Source: a virus
IMG/VR virus record: IMGVR_UViG_3300009432_000034
Span: 1 to 29,456 of that record
Reading direction: 5' to 3' (one strand)
Length of the DNA stretch: 29,456 nt
The translations under genes were made by a program, and so were the position numbers. Position 1 is the stretch's first letter; every line of letters starts with the position of its first letter. The notes under the pieces are model-generated. The model was not told the DNA's origin. It made no database searches and worked only from the letters and a program-made list of their open reading frames with translations. Of this stretch, positions 7,637 through 13,621 are shown piece after piece.

Positions 7637-8324
7637 GTTCAATGAAAACAAAGCTAAACCATGGAAGGGCAATGACCTCAAGGGTATTTGGAGTATCACC
7701 CTTAAGATCGATGGAGCTAGAATGCTTAGGGATTCAGAGGGTAATCCAGTCTCTAGAGCAGGTAAACCCCTGTATAACCTTTCCCTCGTGGACAAGAGTA
7801 TAACCGATGCTGAGATCTATAACCAGAACTGGGAAACATCAATGTCTTTGGTACGCACTAAGAACAATGGTTCCCCTGTTGATCCTAGTTATGTGTATAG
7901 TTTAGATCCCTTGGATTCTCGGTTGGACTTAGGTTCTATTGATACTCCATCAAGGCGTGACCTAGAACTACTTATGAAACACAAAGTATCCCAAGGATAC
8001 GAAGGTCTAATATTACGTCAAGGAGATACATGGCTCAAGGTTAAACCCAAGGATACCGCTGATGTGTTTATCATAGGGTTCCAAGAAGGCACAGGTAAGC
8101 ACACAGGTAAGATGGGAGCGTTGTTAACTTGGTTTGGTAAGGTCGGCACAGGGTTCTCCGATGTCGACCGAGAGTGGTGGCAGATGATGTTTGATTTACA
8201 TGGGTTAACTTGGTTGACTAAGCAGTTAATTGAGGTAGAATACATGGAGATGACTAAGTATAACAAGTTTAGACATCCTCGGTTCGTTCGAATCAGGGAG
8301 GATAAAACAGAGGAGAGCTTATGA
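7623..8324 (+). CDS. lig: Small ATP-dependent DNA ligase
   Basis: The protein has 233 aa from ATG 7623, chosen because AGGAGA (7610-7615) sits at the right distance; upstream in-frame starts at 7602 and 7578 are possible. Motif I is LKIDGARM with K28 as the adenylated lysine. YVYSLDPLDS fits the motif III position, EGLILRQGD at 127-135 is motif IV, and WLKVKP at 137-142 is motif V. The remainder (from about 145) would be the OB-fold domain, ending RHPRFVRIRED, a common final motif VI-like segment. It seals nicks between Okazaki fragments. It is notably shorter than T7 ligase (359 aa), mainly through a shortened N-terminus and adenylation domain. It is linked to its neighbours by overlaps on both sides. 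Confidence 0.9.
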   Translation: MARGKFNENKAKPWKGNDLKGIWSITLKIDGARMLRDSEGNPVSRAGKPLYNLSLVDKSITDAEIYNQNWETSMSLVRTKNNGSPVDPSYVYSLDPLDSRLDLGSIDTPSRRDLELLMKHKVSQGYEGLILRQGDTWLKVKPKDTADVFIIGFQEGTGKHTGKMGALLTWFGKVGTGFSDVDREWWQMMFDLHGLTWLTKQLIEVEYMEMTKYNKFRHPRFVRIREDKTEESL

Positions 8325-8818
8325 AAGAATGCCGAAGGTGTGACAGAGAGAAACCCTTGGATCACTTTAGAATGATTCCTTCCACACTCAAAACCCACTC
8401 ATGGTGTCAGAAGTGTGAGAGTAAATATCATAAGGAAAGGCGGACAGGTACTCAGGTAGCTGTTATTAATACTCCCAGTGTTAATCCAAAGGATGCCAAG
8501 GAAATCGCAATGAAGCGCATGTTAGCTGGAGCTAAACAAAGGTCTAAAGATAAAGGTCTTATGTTTGATTTACATTATGAAGACGTTCAGATACCTAACA
8601 TATGTCCTATACTTAGGATACCTTTGATCCCTAGTGTTGATGGTACTCATAATGATAACTCGCCTTCCTTAGATAGATGCATCCCTTATCTTGGGTATAC
8701 TAGGGGTAACGTAAAGGTTATCTCTATGAAGGCAAACAGGATTAAGACTGACGCTAACTCTAATGAGATAGCTGCTGTACTTGATTACGTACTTAAAATT
8801 GAAGAGGAGAATACTTAA
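8321..8818 (+). CDS. Zinc-finger protein with HNH-like fold, putative endonuclease
   Basis: The protein has 165 aa. It starts in an ATGA overlap with the ligase gene. The N-terminus holds two Cys pairs, C4-x2-C7 and C29-x2-C32, a likely zinc site. The C-terminal half shows the phage pattern CPILRIPL (95-102), SPSLDRC (114-120), GYTRGNVKVIS (125-135) and ANRIKTDA (138-145). I recognise this from phage proteins usually called HNH-like or endonuclease VII-like, in which DR, N and N residues stand at ββα-metal positions. The canonical HNH histidine dyad is not evident. It may cut branched DNA or act as a homing-type nuclease, but its tight coupling to the ligase gene argues for a resident replication or recombination role. 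Family likely, activity unproven. Confidence 0.6.
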   Translation: MKECRRCDREKPLDHFRMIPSTLKTHSWCQKCESKYHKERRTGTQVAVINTPSVNPKDAKEIAMKRMLAGAKQRSKDKGLMFDLHYEDVQIPNICPILRIPLIPSVDGTHNDNSPSLDRCIPYLGYTRGNVKVISMKANRIKTDANSNEIAAVLDYVLKIEEENT

Positions 8819-9018
8819 TGACTGAACAAGAAGATGCGTTAGTAAAACAATTAGCAGCCCCTATCATAGCCGCCCAGAAGTATACTAAGAAGTTTAATGC
8901 TAGGAATCGTAGTGTTTGGAAACGAATGAACCGTCCTTGCAAGACAGCTAAGATAGAAGAAGGTGTTACATTCATTGATAAGTTTCTTAAGTTAGCTCAT
9001 GGTTCAATGGGGATTTAA
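8818..9018 (+). CDS. Small basic hypothetical protein
   Basis: The protein has 66 aa. It begins in a TAATG overlap with the preceding gene and ends in a TAATG overlap with the exonuclease gene, so translation is coupled on both sides. The middle is strongly basic (KYTKKFNARNRSVWKRMNRPCK), suggesting contact with nucleic acid. It is predicted mostly helical and has one Cys. No family recognised. Confidence 0.8.
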   Translation: MTEQEDALVKQLAAPIIAAQKYTKKFNARNRSVWKRMNRPCKTAKIEEGVTFIDKFLKLAHGSMGI

Positions 9019-9917
9019 TGAAGATAGTTCTTATTGATGCAGACCTAATAGTATATGAAGCAGCCTTCTGTGTAGCAGGTAAAGAGAAGGATGGTACATA
9101 CTTAAACTGGTACCAAGTCAGTAAGATAGTCAATACAATAGTCAGAGGAATCCTTAGGGGTTCCAAGGCTACTCACCACCTTGGGTTCCTAACGGAAGGC
9201 AAGAGTAACTTCAGAATCAAGGTAGCTACAACGTTACCTTACAAAGGACAACGCAAGACTAACGAAGAGAAACCCAAGTTCTATGATGAGATTAGAGACT
9301 ACTTACAGAAACACTTTGGTTTTCAAATGATGAGAGGAGTCGAAGCAGATGATGCATTAACTATAGCAAGTGAGTACTTCAAGGGTAATCCAAGGGTAAC
9401 CACTATAATAGCTACGAAAGACAAAGACCTATGGCAGTATGCGGGTGAGCACTATAACATGAACACCAAGAAACTAATGACCATAACTCCTGAGGAAGGA
9501 CACAGGAATCTATGGGAGCAGGTTCTCTTAGGTGATATGGGCACTGACAACATCCCCGGCCTTTCTCATTCAGGTAAGTGGGAGATAGTATTTAGAGATG
9601 AGGAGGCTCGTAAGAAACACAGGCCAATACCTTGTCATTCTTTCGGGAAGGTAACTGTAAATAAAATACTTGACTCCATTGATCCTAAGGATTACCCTAG
9701 GGCTACATTGGAACACTACCTTGATGCTTACGGGATTGAGGATGAAGCGGATGATGACTTCGGTGAACAACGTTTCCATGAAACCTTTACCTTAGTCTAC
9801 ATGCTCTTATTAGCTCCACCTACTTTAAAAATACATTACACCCCTGTTAAAGTTAAACAATCAGACATTGCGTTTGATGATGACTATGATGGGTTCAGAC
9901 CTAACCTAGAATTCTGA
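9018..9917 (+). CDS. 5'-3' exonuclease (T7 gp6 / FEN family)
   Basis: The protein has 299 aa, equal to T7 gp6 (300 aa). Acidic metal-binding clusters of the FEN/PIN-like fold are present in order: IDADL (D7, D9), EADDAL (E109, D111, D112), TKDKDL (D135, D137) and GDMGTDNIPG (172-181), the last being the helix-hairpin-helix entry. The enzyme removes RNA primers and degrades host DNA or makes recombination ends. After residue 185 the sequence keeps the short DNA-binding region, then an acidic stretch (DEADDDFGE) and a final tail DDDYDGF. It starts in a TAATG overlap. Confidence 0.93.
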   Translation: MKIVLIDADLIVYEAAFCVAGKEKDGTYLNWYQVSKIVNTIVRGILRGSKATHHLGFLTEGKSNFRIKVATTLPYKGQRKTNEEKPKFYDEIRDYLQKHFGFQMMRGVEADDALTIASEYFKGNPRVTTIIATKDKDLWQYAGEHYNMNTKKLMTITPEEGHRNLWEQVLLGDMGTDNIPGLSHSGKWEIVFRDEEARKKHRPIPCHSFGKVTVNKILDSIDPKDYPRATLEHYLDAYGIEDEADDDFGEQRFHETFTLVYMLLLAPPTLKIHYTPVKVKQSDIAFDDDYDGFRPNLEF

Positions 9918-9926
9918 GGAGAATCT

Positions 9927-10193
9927 ATGCAGAAATTAACTTATAAACGATTCCTTAAACACCAGACCCTAAACATTATGATTGAGTTACTTAAGTCTTT
10001 AGTTGAACCCGAGGAAGCCGCAAGTGTTACCCGAGAAACTGTTATGAAGCAATTAGGAAAACGCTCGTATTACAAGGACCAAGATACTGGAGTAATTCAC
10101 TTGGGACTATGTTACAAACAGATTCGGAAAGAAGTAAAGAAGAATCCATATGTAACTATAGCAGACATTCGAAGTAAGAATAAACTTGGGTAA
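9927..10193 (+). CDS. Small hypothetical protein upstream of the RusA-like gene
   Basis: The protein has 88 aa and starts after GAGGAG just beyond the exonuclease stop. The sequence is basic and appears helical (TYKRFLKHQTLNIMIELLKSL, then KQIRKEVKKN), with no zinc site or membrane segment. The second half (VTIADIRSKNKLG) overlaps the start of the next gene by eight bases. It may be a DNA-binding accessory of replication, but no family is recognised. Confidence 0.75.
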   Translation: MQKLTYKRFLKHQTLNIMIELLKSLVEPEEAASVTRETVMKQLGKRSYYKDQDTGVIHLGLCYKQIRKEVKKNPYVTIADIRSKNKLG

Positions 10194-10602
10194 GATAGTA
10201 CTGGAAGTCAGACTGAGTCAGAAACCATTCTCCGCGAACAAGATGCACTATGCTAAGTTCAAGAAGGATACTAAAGAGTACCGTGAGTTTAAGTCTGACA
10301 TCCACCATCTACTTGCGGAGCGTACCTACGACTTCGATAGTGAAGATAAGTTTAAGTTAAGTTTAGTCGTGGGTTACTCAAGTAAATTGAGTGATCTTGA
10401 TAACGCTTTTAAACCCTTACTAGACTCTATGCAATTAGCCATGGGGTTTGATGATAGGCAAGTCTTTGAGATTGAAGCATTGAAAGACCATACCAAGAAG
10501 GGTGATGAATACATCATGGTTCGCTTGGAGAAGATAACAGATAACCAGTGGAAGCGTAGACTTAAAGGGCTGTTTCCTATGTTTACCAAGGAGAAGATAT
10601 GA
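10186..10602 (+). CDS. RusA-like Holliday junction resolvase
   Basis: The protein has 138 aa, typical for RusA (about 120 aa) plus a short extension. It has the order expected for the family: an N-terminal strand with LSQKPFSANKMHY, the acidic centre SDLDNAFKPLLDSM, then GFDDRQVFEIEALK and a closing strand EYIMVRLEKI. The D-x-D-N, K and DD residues match the conserved metal-binding and catalytic positions. It would resolve branched replication or recombination intermediates before packaging. The start is the TTG at 10186, overlapping the previous stop; the next ATG (10243) would cut away a conserved N-terminal segment, so TTG is preferred despite a weak ribosome binding site. Confidence 0.85.
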   Translation: MGKIVLEVRLSQKPFSANKMHYAKFKKDTKEYREFKSDIHHLLAERTYDFDSEDKFKLSLVVGYSSKLSDLDNAFKPLLDSMQLAMGFDDRQVFEIEALKDHTKKGDEYIMVRLEKITDNQWKRRLKGLFPMFTKEKI

Positions 10603-10922
10603 AAGATACCAAAGGGTTAGCAGGAGAAACAGCAGGCTCATTTAAGTATGACGCAGGTAAACCTCAAATGGACTTAATACCACTATCTTCTGTTTACGCA
10701 GTGGCTGAGGTAATGACATTCGGAGCTAAGAAGTATAGTGCTAACGGATGGAAAACAGTACCCGACGCAATCAATAGATACACAGCCGCAATGCTCAGGC
10801 ACATGACTGCTCTACAGGAAGGTGAGCTAGTAGATTCAGATTCAGGACTTCCCCACGCAGACCACATCGCGTGTAATGCATTATTCCTTAGTTGGTTACG
10901 TAAACAGGAGTTAAACAAATGA
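10599..10922 (+). CDS. dATP/dGTP diphosphohydrolase N-terminal-type protein (DUF5664/PF18909)
   Basis: The protein has 107 aa. The pattern KYDAGKPQMDLIP (16-28), then FGAKKYSANGW, RYTAAMLRHMTALQEGE, DSDSGLPHADHIACNALFL is that of the phage family now called dATP/dGTP diphosphohydrolase N-terminal domain. It is an all-alpha, MazG-like fold with paired acidic and His residues for metal. It is expected to act on purine dNTPs or related nucleotides. Here it stands alone and is followed two genes later by a second, classical MazG-type gene. The start follows AAGGAG and overlaps the RusA stop as ATGA. The family call is from pattern memory; the substrate is not shown. Confidence 0.75.
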   Translation: MKDTKGLAGETAGSFKYDAGKPQMDLIPLSSVYAVAEVMTFGAKKYSANGWKTVPDAINRYTAAMLRHMTALQEGELVDSDSGLPHADHIACNALFLSWLRKQELNK

Positions 10923-11092
10923 AATTACTAGAGAGACTGTCAGCACCGTGGGATAAACCTTCTTCAGTATGGGACGTATTCCTGATAGGTAGTATATTCA
11001 CTACCGAATACTTAGTAGCTCAGGTAATACTTTTGGTTATTCTCGTAGTACATACTGAAGTAGACTACCGGATTAAGGAGTTAAACAAATGA
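10906..11092 (+). repeat. Duplicated gene-junction sequence (two 17-base direct copies)
   Basis: AGGAGTTAAACAAATGA occurs identically at 10906-10922 and 11076-11092. Each copy encodes the end of one protein (ELNK, stop), contains the next gene's ribosome binding site (AGGAG) and start codon, and creates an ATGA overlap. The 57-aa membrane gene between them could therefore have been inserted, or can be lost, by recombination across the copies. Confidence 0.85.
10919..11092 (+). CDS. Small single-pass membrane protein (57 aa)
   Basis: ATG 10919 overlaps the previous stop and the frame ends at TGA 11090-11092, overlapping the MazG-type start. The product begins MKLLERLSAPWDKPSSVWD, continues with a hydrophobic stretch at about residues 18-44 (FLIGSIF, then LVAQVILLVILVV), and ends with a charged tail (HTEVDYRIKELNK). 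It has a ribosome binding site (AGGAG, 10906-10910) and lies between the two copies of a 17-base direct repeat. No family recognised; a single inner membrane helix is the only clear feature. Confidence 0.8.
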   Translation: MKLLERLSAPWDKPSSVWDVFLIGSIFTTEYLVAQVILLVILVVHTEVDYRIKELNK

Positions 11093-11469
11093 GCTTAGAA
11101 CAACAAGTAAACCAATTCAATACCACGTACAACGTACCAACCAGTGAGATCCCTCGGCTCCCTACGGACATGGAGGCAACACGTTTACATAACCTAATCT
11201 TAGAGGAACTCATGGAGTTGAATGACGCGATAGACGCAGGAGATATCGTAGAGGTAGCCGATGCATTAGCTGATATCCTTTATGTCACTGCACAGCAAGC
11301 TGTAACCCTAGGTTTCCCTGTGGACGCATTGCTCAGGGAGGTCCAACGGTCTAACATGAGTAAACTAGGGGCCGATGGTAAACCAATTTATCGTGAGGAT
11401 GGTAAGGTTCTCAAGGGTCCTAACTTTAGTCAACCTGATATTGCTAAGGTTCTTAGGTGTTACTCTTGA
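11089..11469 (+). CDS. MazG-like nucleoside triphosphate pyrophosphohydrolase
   Basis: The protein has 126 aa. The MazG/HisE all-alpha metal-binding signature is present: EELMEL (E-E-x-x-E) near residues 39-44 followed by EVADALADILYV (E-x-x-D) near 55-66. Next come VQRSNMSKLG and GKVLKGPNFSQPDI, the usual loop and substrate region of single-domain phage proteins. It cleaves NTPs or dNTPs to the monophosphate and pyrophosphate; in phages this may recycle host dNTPs or clear unwanted nucleotides. It is translationally coupled on both sides. Overall assignment is firm; the preferred nucleotide is unknown. Confidence 0.9.
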   Translation: MSLEQQVNQFNTTYNVPTSEIPRLPTDMEATRLHNLILEELMELNDAIDAGDIVEVADALADILYVTAQQAVTLGFPVDALLREVQRSNMSKLGADGKPIYREDGKVLKGPNFSQPDIAKVLRCYS

Positions 11470-12110
11470 AAGTTGAATACATTGATCACATGGGTTCCGA
11501 TAGTTCCGTAGTACGTGCTGCTCGGGTTTCCTTTGCTAGTGACGTAGAGGCCCCTAGGGGAGACATGAGAGACTCTAAGTTAGTTAACTATCTAGCTAAA
11601 TATAATCATTGGACCCCCTTTGCACACACGAGCATAACACTTAGAATGACTGCTCCAGTTCCTATTAGGACGCAATGTTTCAAACACAAGCAGGGGTTCG
11701 CTGAGAATGAAGAGAGTCGTAGGTATATCTCGGGTACACCTGAGTACTTCGTCCCTACCTTCCGTACCCAAGCTGATAATAAAAAGCAAGGGTCTGGTGG
11801 TGAATTAAATCAGGACTTACAACCGTACTGGCAACAGTTATACAAAGACCAAGTACGTGATGCTATCTGTATGTACGAGGCTATGGTTAAAGGAGGGGTT
11901 GCTGAAGAACAAGCTAGGTTCGTACTTCCTCAGGGATGTATGGTAAACTGGTATTGGACAGGAAGTTTAGCAGCCTTTTCTAGATTCTATAGTCAACGAA
12001 CAGACCCTCACGCTCAACTCGAAATACAAGAGTTAGCTAAGATGGTAGGTAAAATTATACAACCGCTGTACCCTGTGTCTTGGGCAGCTTTAACAGGAGA
12101 AATATTATGA
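11466..12110 (+). CDS. thyX: Flavin-dependent thymidylate synthase ThyX
   Basis: The protein has 214 aa from TTG 11466, which overlaps the MazG-type stop as TTGA; GTG 11457 is an alternative. It converts dUMP to dTMP using methylene-tetrahydrofolate, NADPH and FAD. Family features are TPFAHTSITLRMTAPVPIRTQCFKH (split over residues 52-74), ENEESRRYI, the FVLPQGCMVNWYWTGSL helix region, and SRFYSQRTDPHAQLEIQELA near the end. The usual RHRx7S motif is altered here to K73-H74-K75 followed by eight residues and S84. It supplies thymidine in the dNTP module with RNR. Confidence 0.93.
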   Translation: MKVEYIDHMGSDSSVVRAARVSFASDVEAPRGDMRDSKLVNYLAKYNHWTPFAHTSITLRMTAPVPIRTQCFKHKQGFAENEESRRYISGTPEYFVPTFRTQADNKKQGSGGELNQDLQPYWQQLYKDQVRDAICMYEAMVKGGVAEEQARFVLPQGCMVNWYWTGSLAAFSRFYSQRTDPHAQLEIQELAKMVGKIIQPLYPVSWAALTGEIL

Positions 12111-12325
12111 AACTTATACTTGGATATTTATTAGCAATACTAGGCGCTTTTATCGCGTGGGCCTCAGGAATAGCCCTTGTCGTATCTGTCGTAGCTTGGG
12201 TAGTCTCATTAATGGGACCTACTTTAATACAAGGAGCAGGCGTTCTTATCTTTAAGTTTGTGGGCGGTTGGGTAGTAGGTATAATCTCATTCATCTTAGG
12301 CTCTACTCTAGTAACCACAGCTTGA
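12107..12325 (+). CDS. Small membrane protein with two hydrophobic helices
   Basis: The protein has 72 aa from ATG 12107, which overlaps the ThyX stop as ATGA and follows GGAGA. Earlier in-frame starts lie inside thyX and have no ribosome binding site. Two membrane segments are clear, about residues 3-35 (LILGYLLAILGAFIAWASGI and onward) and 46-70 (VLIFKFVGGWVVGIISFILG). It is glycine- and valine-rich with almost no charge. It could be holin-like or a membrane takeover protein, but its place between thyX and the glutaredoxin gene gives no direct clue. Confidence 0.8.
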   Translation: MKLILGYLLAILGAFIAWASGIALVVSVVAWVVSLMGPTLIQGAGVLIFKFVGGWVVGIISFILGSTLVTTA

Positions 12326-12555
12326 ACGAGTACGTAATCTATGGGGCACCTGAGTGCTCCTATTGCGAGCAGGCTAAACGCTTGCTTGACATGAAAGAGT
12401 TACCTTATACGTACATGGACGCGCCTTCTTCTAAGTACTTTCAGGAGACCTTTGTAGCTAAAGGTATCCGTAAGGTTCCACAGATATTCGTAAGCGAACT
12501 AGTAGGGGAGCGTCACATCGGTGGCTTTGAAGAACTAATGAAGGAGATAATGTAA
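12322..12555 (+). CDS. Glutaredoxin
   Basis: The protein has 77 aa from TTG 12322, which overlaps the previous stop as TTGA. An upstream in-frame TTG (12268) lies deep inside the neighbour and would add a non-homologous leader. The active-site motif is CSYC (C12-C15), followed by a helix; VPQIFV supplies the cis-proline and HIGGFEEL the glutathione-binding GG. Length and order are those of a standard glutaredoxin, such as T4 NrdC (87 aa). Lying directly before nrdB and nrdA, it is the likely electron donor for the phage ribonucleotide reductase. The ribosome binding site is weak, so translation probably depends on coupling. Confidence 0.9.
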   Translation: MNEYVIYGAPECSYCEQAKRLLDMKELPYTYMDAPSSKYFQETFVAKGIRKVPQIFVSELVGERHIGGFEELMKEIM

Positions 12556-13517
12556 TGCCTCTATTGAAACCCACAGAAGGTTACGTAGTAGAATATGAAT
12601 GGGCGCTTAAGGCAGCCGAGACTCAGCAGGATATCTTATGGACACCCAAGGAAATCGAGGTATCCAAAGATATCCAAGATATCAAAGTGAACATGACCGC
12701 TAGTGAATCCTTCGCAGTTACATACATGCTTAAGCTCTTTACCTTAATAGAGAAGATGGCAAGCACAAGTTACTGGGGTGATCGCGTTGTTAAGGCGTAT
12801 GATAAACCCGCGTGTATCGAACGCATGGCTATGACCTTTGCTTTCGTTGAGGATGCTGTCCATGCTCCATTCTATAATAACTTGAATGCTGCGTTAAACT
12901 TAGATAACGAGGAGTTCTATACTGAGTATAAGAAAGATAAGGAACTCTCAGAACGCATGTCTTTCATAGGTCGTATGATTGGACACCATGATAACGTAAT
13001 TTCCCACGGTGCTTTTAGTATGGTTGAAGGAGCTATAGTGTATTCAACATTCGCGTTTTTCCTTCACTTCCAGAGTGCAGGTAAGAACTTATTGAAAAAT
13101 GTATGTAGTGGTATTAAGTTCTCCGTGCGGGATGAGAATCTACATAGTGAAGCAGGAGCCTTGTTAACTAAGACGTATATCAATGAGTACCAAGGTGGTA
13201 AGTATACTAAGGTACAGGAAGATGCTTTGTACGATTGTGCTAAAGAGATTATTCTGTACGAAGATATGATCATTGATAAAGCTATACCTAACAATGACAT
13301 AGATGGTATATCCACTGCGAGTATGAAGATCTTCGCAAGACACCGTGTTAACTTATGCTTACAACAGTTAGGATTAAAAGCTATATTCAACGAGGAGCGT
13401 AACGTGATTAAGGAATGGTTTTACCAAGGTATCAACAGTGTTCAGTTGCATGATTTCTTTGTTGGTGTCGGTAATGAGTATAATAGAGATTGGAATGAGA
13501 AGAGGTTTACATGGTGA
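12555..13517 (+). CDS. nrdB: Class I ribonucleotide reductase, beta (radical) subunit
   Basis: The protein has 320 aa, a usual size for NrdB/NrdF. Candidate metal ligands are E66 (TLIEK), D100 and H103 (EDAVHAPFY), E158 (VEGAIVYSTF) and E194/H197 (RDENLH). Y107, four residues after H103, stands at the position of the radical tyrosine Y122 of E. coli NrdB. It houses the cofactor that starts nucleotide reduction in NrdA. By eye the first-half ligands look swapped in type relative to E. coli (E for D84, D for E115); E99 next to D100 leaves room for a different alignment. It starts in a TAATG overlap with the glutaredoxin gene. Confidence 0.95.
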   Translation: MPLLKPTEGYVVEYEWALKAAETQQDILWTPKEIEVSKDIQDIKVNMTASESFAVTYMLKLFTLIEKMASTSYWGDRVVKAYDKPACIERMAMTFAFVEDAVHAPFYNNLNAALNLDNEEFYTEYKKDKELSERMSFIGRMIGHHDNVISHGAFSMVEGAIVYSTFAFFLHFQSAGKNLLKNVCSGIKFSVRDENLHSEAGALLTKTYINEYQGGKYTKVQEDALYDCAKEIILYEDMIIDKAIPNNDIDGISTASMKIFARHRVNLCLQQLGLKAIFNEERNVIKEWFYQGINSVQLHDFFVGVGNEYNRDWNEKRFTW

Positions 13518-13621
13518 TACTTAAGATATTAAAAAGGATTAATATAGACCCTAGGTTTGCAGTATGTAGTAAGTGTGACCAGTGGGCCATAGATTGTAAC
13601 TGTGAGGAGTTTGGTGAATGA
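13511..13621 (+). CDS. Four-cysteine mini-protein between nrdB and nrdA
   Basis: This gene has only 36 codons. ATG 13511 (or GTG 13514, which would form a GTGA overlap with the nrdB stop) opens a frame ending at TGA 13619-13621, which overlaps the nrdA start as ATGA. The product starts basic (MVILKILKRINIDPRF) and ends VCSKCDQWAIDCNCEEFGE, with pairs CX2C and CXC able to hold a zinc ion. An AGAGG site lies at 13501-13505, and the nrdA ribosome binding site (GAGGAG, 13604-13609) lies within it. Four-base overlaps on both sides argue for a real gene. No family recognised. Confidence 0.65.
   Translation: MVILKILKRINIDPRFAVCSKCDQWAIDCNCEEFGE

Noticed and set aside
8321-8818. Free-standing homing endonuclease invading the operon
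   Set aside because: The gene is coupled by exact ATGA and TAATG overlaps to both neighbours and has similar base composition, which argues for a resident gene.
10599-11469. Z-genome (2-aminoadenine) hypothesis from the dATP/dGTP diphosphohydrolase and MazG-type genes
   Set aside because: No PurZ gene is visible in the window and the polymerase is T7-like rather than the DpoZ type; the evidence is not enough to propose it, so only a check of virion bases is suggested.
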